Assembly (NCBI GenBank): GCA_030141605.1
Contig: JAQGDQ010000037.1
Coordinates: 813,001-871,000, forward strand
Direction: 5' to 3'
From: Tubiluchus corallicola
Taxonomy: Eukaryota > Priapulida > Priapulimorpha > Priapulimorphida > Tubiluchidae
DNA: 58,000 nt
The notes beneath the pieces were generated by a model that was given only the letters and a program-made list of their open reading frames with translations, did no database searches and had not been told where the DNA came from. This document shows positions 1-38,652 of the stretch, in pieces. Each line of letters starts with the position of its first letter. Positions within the stretch are counted from its first letter, which is position 1. The translations under genes and the position numbers were made by a program.

Positions 1-3000
1 GTAGCTTTCATCATCAAAGCTGGACACAAGGACAACACTTTTTTCAGCAAAAGTAAAACATGTGCTTCTATCGAGGCTCGTAGTGCTAGTAGCGTTGATG
101 GAAAAAACGTTATCAACACCTTCTACTACCAATCCTGAGAGTAATAAATATGATTGATAAAGATTGCAGTGTATAGTTTACAAATTTAAAAAGTCAGGAA
201 ATACCAGGTTTCAAACTGTGCAGCTTCACAAATACTTCAAGGTCATTTATTTCAGAAAAAGTAGGAAAAACATTAATAAACTTGTGAATGAGAGTTTCAA
301 CTCCTAAAGAAGCATTTTTCTATCTATTTTTTCAAGCATACACGATTCAATGCGGTAGAACATTTCCAACTGTTGGCAAAGTGATTATCTGGTAGCTTAG
401 TAGAATAGCTGTATGGCTTGCTGCTAATTTTCCAGAGTTCATGATTCACAAAAAGTAAAAATAAACGGTTTCTGAAATTACTTTTTTTTAGGAAAAAGGC
501 TGTTGGGCAGTGTGAACATTTTCAGCTGATATTATAAAGAAATCACAATGCCTAATAAAGAATGCAAGGTAGTGTTATTGTTTTTTAGAACAAACAGGGG
601 CTTACATTCCAACATAACAGCTTTTTGAAAAATTCATATAAGGGCAATTTTGAAAGCATTAGTTAACATATGGCAATCTATTAATAAAATATTATTTTAC
701 TACATTCTGTTAATTCTATTAACAGATTACATTCTATTATTCTATTAATACAATGCATTTTTAAATTTTGCAGATACAACTTCCTAACATGCAAAACTGT
801 CACAGTTCTACGTGCGATAGCTATTAATCATTGCAAACCACAGGTGAAAATTGCAAGGTTTTCATCACACCCTAATCTTTAATCGTCACGTGACAAAACA
901 AAGCCATTTAACAGCTCCAGTGATTGATGATGACCATGGAAATGTCAAAGGTTAAGTGTACCAGACAACGTATTTGTGTCCACTCGAGAACGCCTGGTAG
1001 CCCGAGCTATTGTAATAATAACAGTTTTAACAACTAGCTAGAACCTTACGTAGTTCATTTTTTCTTGTTCCCAAGCAAGATCCTGCTAGTAAATCACTCT
1101 ATGCTCAGACTCATGCATAATTAAGTAAAGTCCACGGAAAATAACTGAAGGCACTGAACTAATGTTTTGCGTTACCCACATGTCACATGACGTTTGTAGT
1201 TAAGATGCGATGTTGTGGAACTTTTAGCCTTTGACCTACAGTAACTGCGTAAGCGTATAATGAAACTATGAAAAGGCTTATTGAAACAAACATTGTTTCT
1301 AAACTGGGGCAGTAATAAAATGTCTTTTAACTGAATATCATTATCGGTGATAGATCCCAGCTCTAAATCTAACGAGACCCGATATTGTACATAGATGTAC
1401 ATGGCTTCTAGGTATGCTATAACTTCACATCATTAATACTACATCTATTCATAACTCCATCAGTAACACCATTGGCTCACATCAGCTTTTGATTCTCCTT
1501 TTCTATCTGTCCCTACATGGCTTCTTTTTAGGTGTGCCAAATTTTTTTTGTTAGGTATGCTATAACACACTCATTACTTCACATTAGTAATACTACATCT
1601 ATTCATAACTACATCAGTAACATCACTGGCAAAACCAGATCTCTGTCCCTCCCTCTTTCCCATTCTCTGTTGCTCTCTCTTTCACTTGATCTATTTCTTA
1701 TTTCTACCCCCTATGGGTCCACACTCTAGAGCTCAAGAATTATGCCATGCCCAGCCAAGTTTTTTATATAGTCTTTTTGTATGCCCTGGAGGGTGGTCAT
1801 TGGTCATTTACTTAACATACAAACAAATAATGTTTGGACAGAAATAAATTTCAAGCAAGATTCTTTGAGCAGTGTGCCATCAACAACGGGGCACAAATAT
1901 TGCATTCTAACTAGATGCAGGTGCATTTACTAATTTGAAAATTTAATAGAAAATTTAACAAGGGAAACTAAAGGAGAGAGAGAGAGGGGGGGGAGTGGGA
2001 GCGAGAGTGAGAGAGAGAGGGGGGGAGTGGGAGCGAGAGTGAGAGAGAGAGGGGGGGAGTGGGAGCGAGAGTGCGAGAGAGCGAGAGTGCGAGAGAGCGA
2101 GAGTGCGAGAGAGGGCCATGGTGTGGAGCTCGAGATCTAGTGTGGACAGTCCAGTACACATATGTATATGTACGTACAAGCCCTTTGCCCTATCATTAAT
2201 AGATGGATGGACGACCGATACTAATTAATGGACGGTTAAAAAGCACTTACTCTCTCTGTTGCCAGCTCCAGTACCATACACGTAACTGTGGAATAAGTCC
2301 TCTGGCATAACGGTGACACTTCTTCTTAAACGATGAAGGGTTTTGTGTGATTCTTGAATTTCTAAAGCGGCTTCCTCCATGCGTCGCTGAATAAAAAAAT
2401 AACAACTCGGGCAAAACTAGATAATTCTGATACACCAATATGTACCCAAGTTCTAATTAACGAGAACCGAAGGTCCTGCTTATAATATGCCCAACAGTGA
2501 AATGTGCTCTACTGTTTCAGGTACTGTTAAAATATGTTTTAACTGACTTTATGATAACTCACAGCAATCATGCAACATATCTAGATATGGACAGAAAGAT
2601 GCACACAAAAGTTGAAGAGAAAGACATATATACATTATTAGACAATGGAAACAATATCACCAATGCAAACACTAAATCCCCAATACTAGCAACAATGAAA
2701 TTGTTGAATCTCGGGTACTCATGCTTGCTATAACATAGCAGCCTGGTACAGCCATCGCAAATAAAAATACAGTAACACAATGTCACAATATTTATTCAAC
2801 AAATAAAGGCCCAAATTATGTACTTTAATTTACAATTACAACATTCATGCATAAAAAACATATTGCGTAACACCACCAGTTAATCCAATAAAACATACAT
2901 TGAACATGCAAAAGAACCAATTTACTCACAGAAAATTCTTTTAATTTCTTTTCCAGATATTCATCAAGTGATCCTCCCAAATTAGATATATCGAACGTGA

Positions 3001-3090
3001 TAGCTGGTGAAGTGAAACCCGACTGTATTAAAGCAAAAAATATCAAACATACCAAGAAAATGTCCATAGCTGGAGAAGTCTTTTCAGATC
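1..3090 (-). CDS. Unrecognised protein, N-terminal part (partial, runs off left edge)
   Basis: Four exons on the minus strand join in phase: 3053-3090, 2930-3022, 2251-2386 and 134-1 (edge of window). Each has a canonical acceptor and donor; the last exon stays open for 44 codons. The first in-frame ATG is at 3067, but the reading frame is open to the start of that exon, so translation could begin in an exon further upstream. The product starts MDIFLSGFTSPAITFDIS, then a charged helical stretch (DEYLEKKLKEF, then MEEAALEIQESHKTLHRLRR) that looks like a coiled coil, then a beta-rich part ending near VVLVSSFDDESY. I do not recognise the family. It diverges from RRP15, whose start is 1.2 kb away. 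Exon structure is inferred from splice signals and phase only. Confidence 0.5.
139..2250. other. Intron of the unrecognised left-edge gene
   Basis: No further exon is convincing here. The only structure is a GA-rich tandem repeat near 1974-2120. Short open frames in this stretch look like chance, and two of them are translations of the GA repeat. Confidence 0.4.
1974..2120. repeat. GA-rich tandem repeat
   Basis: About three copies of a roughly 33-bp purine-rich unit (GAGAGAGGGGGGGAGTGGG followed by AGCGAGAGT) run into three shorter 16-bp copies of GCGAGAGAGCGAGAGT. The strand bias (almost pure purine) makes it a candidate triplex-forming tract. Confidence 0.85.
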
Positions 3091-3092
3091 CT

Positions 3093-3176
3093 GCAAAACA
3101 ATTCTAAAAATTAAAAAGACCAAAAAAATGTTTAGCAAAACAATTCTAAAAATTAAAATGACCAAAAAAATGTTTA
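3093..3176. repeat. 42-bp tandem duplication beside an acceptor
   Basis: Two nearly identical 42-bp units start at 3093 and 3135 (GCAAAACAATTCTAAAAATT and onward). On the minus strand they lie directly upstream of the first supported exon of the left-edge gene and each ends in a TTTTGC-type stretch, so the duplication has copied the polypyrimidine region of that acceptor. Confidence 0.8.
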
Positions 3177-4302
3177 GCAGTTGTGGGGAAGCATGAAGTG
3201 ATTGTGATGGCAAGTAGTTCCCTGTTTGCTCTAACTGGTCGTTCATACACTAGGTTATCCATAACTGGTCATCCATACATTTGACTGAGCCACTGACAGT
3301 CAGAGCATTGATAGAAGAGCCTGTAGTCAAAAACTACTGTTTGTCTGTACACAAAATAAAATAAAAAAAGATAAAGCTATACTCATCGCCACGGCAGGTC
3401 TAAGCAAGAATTAGAAATCCATTGATTTTTTGGTTAAAAAAAGCGAGAAATCCAGGTCATAAGAATTAAAGTGCCTACAGAGTCAAAATGGCTAATTAAA
3501 GCTATAATCACCAACTTGGCACAGAGACAGCTCTCACTGGGACCCGGAAAATCACCGATTATTTGTCCAAAGTCAAAGATCAAAGTCACTCAGACAAAAA
3601 TGCCAACAAAATTGTCCACATGCAGTGGCTTCATGTCAGAGTGCGCGGCTCCATCTCTACTAACTAGCAGTTTAGTATTGACTCCTAACAGTGACTGACT
3701 GCACTCATTCCAGTGAAAACTGCCCCAGGTAGTTATGGGTGTAGTAGCATAATTAAAGGCACAATCTCCTATATCATTATGATTATAACGATGAGTATAG
3801 TTAATTAGACCTGCCGCAGTGGATGAAGAAGGCAACTTACAAATAAATGATATAAGAAACAACAGCACAGACAGCGACAAAGCTTCATTGAGGCATTATT
3901 GTAGTACTTTTCCACGCTCTTACTAAGCATTCGAACGCGCACACACACACAAACAGGCGTTACGCGCATCAGTAATCACTGCACGTGACTGCAGGACATT
4001 TAGGTATTCATTTATTGGTGATCGGGCGAAACCACGAAACCTTGAGGGTAGAGCAGCATTAATTAAGAATAATGCACAACCATAACTAAGTCACTTGCAT
4101 ATTTATTTATAACAACATGTTACAGATTGTTGAACTTTTGTCAAAACTGCAGAACGCTTCTCCTCTACGACCAGAATAATAAGTGATTTCTTGCTGAAAT
4201 CTGAATCCCCACTCCGGCGTGCTCATTGGGTATTTTCCTTGCGCTATCTATCGACAAAATTATTAACCAAAAACTTATAAACTGTACGTACAGCATTTCA
4301 TC
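3177..4302. promoter_or_regulatory. Divergent intergenic region between the left-edge gene and RRP15
   Basis: No coding exon is supported. An open stretch on the minus strand at 3590-3880 has no ATG in frame and no clear splice partner. The region should hold the 5' ends of two divergent genes, but I see no clear TATA box; a short CA run lies at about 3940-3952. Confidence 0.35.
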
Positions 4303-7300
4303 ATGGCTGCTTCCGTGGAAGCATGTTTTGAGTCAAGTTCAGATGAAGCGGTTAATACAGATTCTGAATCTGAAACACCAATAAGTTTAACTGGCCATCT
4401 GGGTAAGTAATTGTGAAAATTGCTAATTAATATTTGCTTTCTCATTTGCTCGCAAATTCATGTTAACTGGCAGTGTGACTGAAATATAATTTTACTCCCG
4501 GTTTTTATATAATCAAAATACTGCATTTTGTTGGAATGATTTGCAAGTTCAGTGCTAACTAACTAATAACAGTGCCGCTATTTTTAAAAAAAAACATACT
4601 TTGTTCGCGCTTTTTAGTTCCAGATGCCACGAGTTCAGCTGAACGTATTAAGCAAGGCAAGACGGGCATGGCTGACGTTATTTCAAAGATTTTAGCCCAA
4701 TCAAATAAGCCTAGTGAAACGAGCAAAAGTAAAGGCACTAAAAGGTAAATACTTTTATAGAATAAGCTTAGGAGTTGCACAACGCGCAAGTGGAATAGTT
4801 TAATACTACTGTAAAAAATAACTTGTACATTCTAATGTAACAACATTATAATGTTTATTTGTTCACGTTTATTGAGAGTCTGTTTTTTATTTTTGTATTT
4901 CATGCATGTGTTTTTGGCAGCTGTAGATAGACTGACTGTCTTGTAATAACCGTGCAAGTGTAGAAAATTCCAATCCTACAACATAAGCTTACCAACACTA
5001 AATTCTGTTCACAATAAAATTTCAGAATCAAATTTTAGGCACAATTATAGGGTGCTCACGGTATACTCAATTAAACCTTAATGTCACCTTGTTTGGTTAC
5101 TGCTTCAACCGTATAGCAGTGGCGTCGTGCCATAGGGGCCCGGCCCCCCCCCCCAATTTTTTAGAAAATGTCAAAAATTTGAAGGGTGTCAGCAGCTCGT
5201 AATGAGACCGGTAAGCAAATTTATGTCCGACTTTTTGACACGCAATAGCGGGCCAGCGCTCCATAAATGCAAACAGTATGAGCATGAGTATGTGTTTACC
5301 TGAAAGTCAGGATGTAGTTAATTTATTTGCATGTAATCTATTCAGGTTCAGGAGGCAGGCAGGAACAGTTAACAAAGCAGCTCGTTGAGTAGCATTAGCG
5401 TCTTTGCACAAAAGACTGTTAGTTAACAAAACGGCTCAGTTAGCACTCGAGCTTCGTTCAGCAGTGTGTTATAATAGAGAATAAGTGAAATAATAGAGCA
5501 AAAACAATGCAAACATTGAAGTCATGTTGAGCTAACCTAGTACCAGAGATTCAGTTTGTCGAGCTAGCCTAGTACCAGAGAGTCGGTTTGGGAGATACAA
5601 ATTGATGAGCCATGGCTCAGCTACCTCCTGATTGGACATTACCGACTCTTTGCTACTCCTTAGCGACTCTTTCCCACGAGTTTGCTGCATAAAAGGGCGT
5701 GATTTTGAGCACATTTCATCATTTTTCTCCTGCTAGGAGAATCTTTGCTAGTTTTCGCTGCAATTTTAGCTATATTTCTTAAACGATGTCAAGGCAGTCC
5801 AATCTGACTTCATCCCTCTACAATTTCATCGAAGGATCCACAAAACGACACGCGGCATTTGCGAAAATCCGAGATGAGATCCTACAGCTCGAGTCGAATG
5901 AACGCAACAAAGCATCCAAGACTCTACACCCGCTTTCAGCAACTCTGTGGTCATCTCGTGTCGACAACTGCAAGGCTCTTAAGAACAATCTGACTGGTGT
6001 AGTCATGACATTGGAATCCTTTACCGAAGGACCATCATATGATCGAAAAACGGCTGGAGAGGCGTTCTCCCTCCTAAAATCAATAAATTATGAATTTTGT
6101 CTGTGTTCCTGAACATGTCAACACAAACTGCATTCACTCAATATACTGTTATATGACTTCTTCTGGACTGGACAAACTTTTCCCAGTGATCTCCATCGCA
6201 TACCAGTTGATTCTGACTCTGCCCGTTACATCTTGCTCTTGTGAGAGATCCTTTTCTGCTCTTAAATTTGTCAAGAATGCTCTCCGCAGTACAATGAGTC
6301 AGTCACGACTGAGTGACCTGCAGAGTCTTGCAGTTGAGGCTGAGAAAACAAAGAATATGGACTTGAAGTCTGTGGTTGAGCTCTTCTAGAGTGATGTTCT
6401 GCGTCGGATTCCTGACAGCTAATAAATACTTAATTAAATTTTAATTTAATTTTTAATTTTAATTAAGTTTCCGTTGCTATAGCTTTAAGTTAAATGCCAG
6501 TTGGGAATAAATAAATCGTTTTTCTTGCACGCAAAATACTGTGTGGGAATTCAAAATTATACGTTTTTCAAACAGTTAAGTTCCGCCATTATATACAGTC
6601 GGGCCCCCCCAATTTTTTTTGGTGCACGACGCCCCTGCGTATAGCCTACTCAATTGCCTCTTCATTGCTATTTTTACACAAGGTACCAAAACTTCATTTA
6701 CTTTTGTGAATCAGTTGTAGTGAGTTAGTTTTATAGCATAATTTTTATCAGTGCACCGAGCATCAATATGGCAACCTAATGACTAGAGAATGCCATTTCT
6801 AAACGGCAAAATAAGACAGGATTTATTTACCGTGGTTCATTTAACAGACAACATTACACTAATGACTACTGGTTAGATGACAGGTAGTGATCTGTTCGAG
6901 CATATAGTACATAGTTATTATCCGTGGCACACTGTGGTAGGTGCAACCTTCGTATTGATCATGGCCATATAAGTGTATAAAATGTCTATATTTATTTTTG
7001 TGCCTAATAATAAATAAATAAATTTAGCAACTTACACTTACAACAATACAGGTAAGGATGCAAAAAACGTAATAACGAATAACATGGAAGGTATTTGCCC
7101 TGGCACTGGCAGCCAAGACTGTGTGGTTGCAGTACGAAATCTAAACGACTCGGCTACTCAACCCAAGACCACCCCAAATCACCCAGATTTATCATTTTGA
7201 TAAATGAAAGACTGCTTTGATAGGTGTCAGTCTGTATTTTTTAATATAATTTCGTGTAATTAACTCCTAGTGTTTTGTTTAATTTTAGAAAAACTGAGGC

Positions 7301-9389
7301 TATTTGAAAGCCTGTGTGTACCTTGAAAGAATGCGAGCAGACTAAAATGATGATGGAAGTGAAAGGATCAAAATTGTGTGGCTGTAGTACATTTTTTCTC
7401 AGGAGACAGTAAGGAAAATTAAGTTGGTAAATGTTAATCAGTCACAACATGGTTTTTATAATAATTATTTTTATATATTTAAAGGTCAGCAGATGAAGAG
7501 GATGATTCTGATAGCACAGCTGTTAATACAGTGAAAAAACAAAAAGAAAAAGCTGCATTTCAGCGTAAATCAAAAGAGGTACATTATTGTGTATTTATTT
7601 TTATATATGTCGTCGGTTTAATAAATCCTTCTTTATTTACCTGATTATTACCTCTGATGTGCAGTAGAAATATGTTTTTTTTTTCTAATGAAAAAGATGT
7701 AAAATTTGCTGATATTGTGGGTTATTTCTTAATTGACGTCGTTTTTGCTATTAAGAATATGAAAACTAGGGGTTAGCATCAAACGTTCGAATGAGTTTTT
7801 TTAGTTCGAATTCGATTTGAACCTAAAATTATAGATTTTAATAATTTAGCATTTCAACTACATACGTTCTTTATCATTAGAACATTTGAAACGTCATGCA
7901 ATTAGCATGTTTTAGCTACGATTTCTATGCATCATTTTAAAACAAATTATTAGTGGTTTTACAGCAGAACAAAATCGAGTAATATGCGTGATCTTTGTAA
8001 GACTGTTTTTTACTGGTGGTACGAGAGCTTGTTTGAAAACCCTTCAAACTCAATTCGATTCGAATTCGAAATACTGAAATTCGGTTCGATTCGAATGTCA
8101 CAAATTCAATTCAATTCGAATTTGCTTTCTGGTAGAGAATGCTCACCCCTATAAAAACTCTTTGCTGTCTATATAGTAAATAAAACTTGAACAAAATTAA
8201 ATACATGAACATGCATTAGCATGGATCGAGTACACTCTTGATTTGTGGCATTTGTAGCGGTTAGTTTGGGAAGAATATGGCCGCAAACGACCAAGCATTG
8301 ATGATAAACAGAAAGAACGGGTACTCGTGCAGACAGCAACAAGGTATTTTAGCTTTTTTATATGAAATTTTTACATTTTGTGCCATAGGAAGCATTTCTT
8401 TAGCAAGTTTATTCTGTGTATGGAGATAGGAATGTTCTTAGTTCTAAAAACCAAACAAATAAGCAAGATAAACCTGCTTGTAGTTAAGTTCAGCCAATCA
8501 ACAGTCTTAAACAGTGTCACATGATGTTAGCCATGAAGCACACACATTAGCAAAATAATAAAAGACCACAGTAATGTGCCTTAGCCTGTTTTATTTTAGG
8601 TCAAAGTGGTGACCTTAATGCAAAACACTATCGCACATTGCGAATGAAGAAGCACCTAATGTATTGTCAACAGCAGCAATATTGGCATACAGCTGTAAAT
8701 AATATATTTTACCTGACCTAAAATCGTTACATTTTTTGCACATTTTGTACATTTAACAACATTGTTAAATAATGCAGGGGTGTTGTGCAGCTTTTCAATG
8801 CTGTTAGACAACAGCAGAAAATTCTGGAAGGAAAACTGGAAAATGCTAAAGGGTCTGTGCGAAAGGAAGAAAAGGCGCTCAAGTCAATGACTAAAGGAGC
8901 TTTTCTTGACTTACTGAAAGGGAATAATTCCTTGAATGTCAGATCGGTAATTTTAGTTAGTTATGGATGCATTGCTTCAGATTTGTTGTGCAAACAAAAA
9001 TGACATTTTGCAGAAAAATTTGTCTTCTGGTTTTACTGAATTGTCACCTAAAATGTGCTGAAATATAAGTTCCCAATCTACTTATTTCTAAGCATGCAAC
9101 ATTGGTGTTATTGAGAACAGATTACAGTGGATTATGAATTATACTTCAGTGCATCTTTTTTTCTTATTTGCATGTGCAGTACTAGTTTCTTGTTTACGGT
9201 CAGTATTAATCAAGTGTATGAAAATGTGTGTTACTGCATGCCTCTTATAAAAATTTTGTTACTGCTTTACAGAAAACTGCAAAAGAAAAGGAGAGGCCAT
9301 CTTGGAATGTTCTTCAAGATGATTTCATGCTTGGTGCTAAAATGAAAGACTGGGACAAAGACGACAGCAATAGTGATGATGGAAGTTGA
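4303..9389 (+). CDS. RRP15: RRP15-like ribosomal RNA processing protein
   Basis: Six exons join in phase: 4303-4402, 4618-4744, 7485-7578, 8258-8343, 8778-8946 and 9273-9389 (TGA at 9387), giving about 230 residues; the human protein is a little longer (about 280). The family acts in the nucleolus in maturation of the 60S subunit rRNAs. Recognition rests on GMADVISKIL in exon 2, TATR joined to GVVQLFNAVRQQQ across exons 4-5, and the C-terminal WNVLQDDFMLGAKMKDWD in exon 6, all hallmarks of RRP15. The N-terminus is short and acidic (SSSDEAVNTDSESE) and the C-terminus ends in an Asp/Ser tail. Intron 2 carries a hAT transposon and intron 3 a MITE; neither breaks the coding sequence. Confidence 0.93.
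5110..6645 (+). mobile_element. hAT transposon with terminal inverted repeats and 8-bp target duplication
   Basis: The element occupies about 5118-6637 in RRP15 intron 2. It is flanked by the 8-bp direct repeat CGTATAGC at 5110-5117 and 6638-6645. Its left end reads (C)AGTGGCGTCGTGCC and its right end, reverse-complemented, CAGGGGCGTCGTGCACC; both run into a C-rich tract followed by AATTTTTT. An 8-bp duplication and CAGNGGCG-type ends are typical of hAT elements. At 1.5 kb it is far shorter than an autonomous element, matching the broken transposase inside. Confidence 0.9.
5786..6389 (+). pseudogene. Deleted hAT transposase (ZMYM1/DUF4371 type)
   Basis: Two open segments in different frames are remnants of one transposase. 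The first (5786-6110) resembles the middle of ZMYM1-like hAT transposases: FIEGSTKRHAAFAKI, then the LSATLWSSRVDNCKALK region and EAFSLLKSINYEF. The second (6090-6389) is the C-terminal hAT dimerisation domain, with LTLPVTSCSCERSFSALK and the following RSTMSQSRLSDLQSLA. The central catalytic part is missing, so the element is non-autonomous. Confidence 0.88.
7759..8159. mobile_element. hAT-like MITE, TTCGAA-rich
   Basis: About 383 bp (7768-8150) in RRP15 intron 3. Left end AGGGGTTAGCAT and right end, reverse-complemented, AGGGGTGAGCAT form 12-bp inverted repeats with two mismatches. Flanks ATGAAAACT (7759-7767) and ATAAAAACT (8151-8159) look like a target duplication of 8-9 bp with one mismatch. 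The interior has many TTCGAATTCGAA-like palindromes (about 7784-7820 and 8049-8122). No coding capacity. Confidence 0.7.
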
Positions 9390-9815
9390 TAAAGGCCCAT
9401 TATCAAATAGTTTTGTTCCAGTAGTTAGTCATTTCAAATATTTTTTGTATATAATATCTAAATTCAATTAGACTACTGCAGACTTGGGCACACCGATTTT
9501 TTGATCCGTACAAAGGCAATTGGTAATAAAAAATTGCAGTTTGTGCTGAGGGGCTTGTCGTTTGCCTGCAAAATGTCAACACTTAACAAAAATGTGTGCA
9601 GAAGTACTGTAAAAGTGAAGTGCAGTCTTGAGAACCATTTAGAAAGACATTGGACATTGAGGATGAGCAAAAACATAGAAGTATTATTAAATGCATGTCT
9701 ATTGGAAATCGCGTTGCTACTGTGAGCCATACATTTTTGTTGAGAAACAAAAAACTTGCAAATATTAGTTACACCAGTTCCATCAAGGACATGAAAAAAT
9801 GCTACAAAATATGTA

Positions 9816-9839
9816 AATAAAGCATTATTTTTCAATAAA
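9816..9839 (+). terminator. RRP15 polyadenylation signals
   Basis: AATAAA occurs at 9816-9821 and 9834-9839, about 430 bases after the RRP15 stop. No other gene-like sequence lies between the stop and these hexamers, so they probably end the RRP15 3' UTR. Confidence 0.55.
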
Positions 9840-9842
9840 CAA

Positions 9843-12479
9843 TTTATTGTTGTTGGTTATGCATTAACAAAACCTGTCACATTTTGAAACTATTCATATA
9901 AAAGTGCTTTAACAAATCATGCAAAAGAAACCAGTGATAGCCACGCACTACGCTTAGCAGGCTACCATCATTTGGGACTTAGAAGCTTGAAGGCTAAGCC
10001 AACAATGCTTTTACAATATTATAGCATTCATGTAAGCAAAAACACAAACTAAATTTTTTTGCGACGCATGACATGAAAGACTAATTAATGTAAATATTTG
10101 AGCCTACAGTACCTGAAATGTTACTTTTGCAGATAAATGCTACAAGAACTTATTCCAAGTCAGAATTGCATATTAATCATGTTAAACCTATGCAGATTCC
10201 ATTTTTCACAGTTCTGTGTTATCAGATTTTGCCAAGAACTGAAAAACTACCCCTTGCTTATTTTTAATTTGAAAATTGAATATAAATTTGGCACTATCAT
10301 TCAATACTCACAGAAATAATGCAAATATCACAAATTCTAAAATACTTCCAGGTAAAAAGGTCGCATATGAATATTTCCATAGAAGTTTATCAAAATTTAT
10401 CTTATCATTGAGCACTAACTGCACGTGACTAGAATAAAAATATCAAATATTTTGCCAATCTGCAGCACACAGAATTTTTAATAATGCCTTTATACTTTTT
10501 ATCATTTATAATTTCCTAAAAAGTTCGCAAGCATAAAATAACTAATCTAACTTACCAGAGATAGATAGAACATATACGCAAAATGAAAATTAAATAATAA
10601 ATTTTACTCCCTGATGATCCAAGTAAGTTAATGTCACACATTTAGTTTTTAATTTAAAGAAAATTTAATAGAAACTGCAATGTATATCAAAATAAATGCA
10701 CAAGCCAGAACGTCAAACTGCAACAATTAATATATATTTTGCAATGGTTTTATACATTTCACACATGTTTTAATAAACAGAATTTCTGTACCTCTGCGAA
10801 TCATATTAAGTTGGCGTGACAGTCCTACAAAAAGAAAACAACATATTATTAGCACTATTACGTAAAAGCTGAGAATGATTTTGCATTTTTTAAAGTCAGT
10901 GTATGCAAAAGTCGGCAAGAATGTAGATCCCATCACAGAGTGTTACTGTATCGTTAGTTTCTACTACATTTACAGGGCTGTCCAGAAAAAAACATTGCCT
11001 CAAATTAACTTTAAAAAAAACTTGTAGTCCTTCATCCTGGTACAGGCATTTGTAAAAAAGACCCACATTTTTCCGTAGCGTGGTTTGCCTTCTCCAAATA
11101 CCTATAAATTCCCTCCAAAATAGTCAAAACTCCACCAAGCACTACTAAGATGTTCAATACAAGGTGTTCCTCTAGAGGTAATTTAAAAGCTTTGTGACAC
11201 CTGTTGACACCTTTAAAATGTTAAAGTATTTACCTGTCAGATTATGAGAGATCACTAGAGTTAAGTCATCAATAACTAGAGTTAAATCACTTATTATAAT
11301 TTTAGAAATAATCTCAAAACCATTTGCTCGTTCTTGAAAAGGTTTCTAGGACATTCATGATTACTGATAAAGTATAAAACTATAAAACAACACAGGGTGT
11401 TCCAGCAATATGATTCATCAAATCACAATGAAATGTGGTTGAGTTTTGAGTAACTTAGAATAAGATATGCTACAATAACTACTACAGATGTGCACCATTA
11501 ACCTGAAGAGATAACCAGGAACATTGTTGCATGTTATGAAAATCATGCTCAAGTTCATCAGGTTGAAGGTTTTGAATAACACTTTATTTTGTCCGAAATG
11601 AATCTGGACATCTGCATTATGACATCATAACGACGTAAAAATAATACATTTCAATTTTGTTATCATATAATTTGATTTTTAGATATTCAAATATATGCAT
11701 AGCAGCATATTTGTAACACACTGTTTCTTCTGAAACACCCTGTCAAAAAACATGAAGCATTGTGCACGCCAGCTGGGCTGTAAAGTTAGAAGACAAGCAT
11801 CCAAAACGTCAAAAAATTTAAATCATGCCACTCCATGTACACAAAAAATAGCATAAACACAAAGTGAGTTTGAAGAAAGTAGTGCAAGATTTAGTGAAAT
11901 GGGATAATACAATCAGTGAAATGCATTTTGCATTATTTTTGATGATACTGCACAGAGGTTTGACAAAATTCTGATGATACTGCATAGGGATTTGACAAAA
12001 TTATGATACTATTGCAGCATGATTTGGATTTTGAGCTGCCCAGGTTTAGTTTCTAAATTAAACAACACTACTATAGGTTAGTAAATGGAATGCTGACCAT
12101 ATAAGAACCTCAGGCACGGTGTTTTTACAAGTAAAATATTTTGCATCCAAGTGAATATGTCTGCCCATCTGAAACTTAGTCATCTCTGGTTTAAGAATTT
12201 TTTCAACGGTCTTAGTAGAATCTAGCAAATAGCAACTAATCGTTGTCGTCATTAGACATAAAACATGGCCCTTCTACCTCGTACCTAATGTTGTTTTCTA
12301 AGGGCAAAGTGGTAATAACTTTAAGTGATTAGTTGCTCTAAATTTTAAACTAGCTATTTTCTACAAATTTTGCACAAGTGTACAGTTGGTTAGCTACTGA
12401 CAGGTGCTAAACAACTATAAGTATGTCCTGTGCAGTCAATTGTGTGATTTTTAGTAACTATACTACTGGTATGCTATAC
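9843..12479. other. Gap between RRP15 3' end and last supported TTLL5 exon
   Basis: This stretch should hold the rest of the TTLL5 transcript (last exon and/or 3' UTR). I could not find a further exon that is both in phase and recognisable. It holds a 350-bp inverted-repeat element (11393-11742) and a short 32-bp tandem repeat at about 11938-12015. Confidence 0.4.
11393..11742. mobile_element. Small MITE with CAGGGTGTT ends
   Basis: The left end CAGGGTGTTCCAG and the reverse complement of the right end, CAGGGTGTTTCAG, form 13-bp inverted repeats with one mismatch. The 350-bp interior is AT-rich and non-coding. I see no clear target-site duplication, so the superfamily cannot be assigned. Confidence 0.55.

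Positions 12480-38652
<26,173 letters not shown>

Noticed and set aside
3590-3880. 96-codon minus-strand open frame with a hydrophobic start that could look like a signal peptide
   Set aside because: The frame begins with TTG and has no upstream ATG before a stop. The overlapping ATG at 3887 is in another frame. No domain is recognisable and no splice partner is in phase.
10796-10826. Possible TTLL5 exon reading LSRQLNMIRR
   Set aside because: It has an acceptor and donor but is not in phase with exon 12480-12617, and no bridging exon was found.
12058-12252. Minus-strand open frame downstream of TTLL5
   Set aside because: The phase required after the 12480 donor hits stops in the version with the best acceptor, and the content matches nothing in TTLL5.
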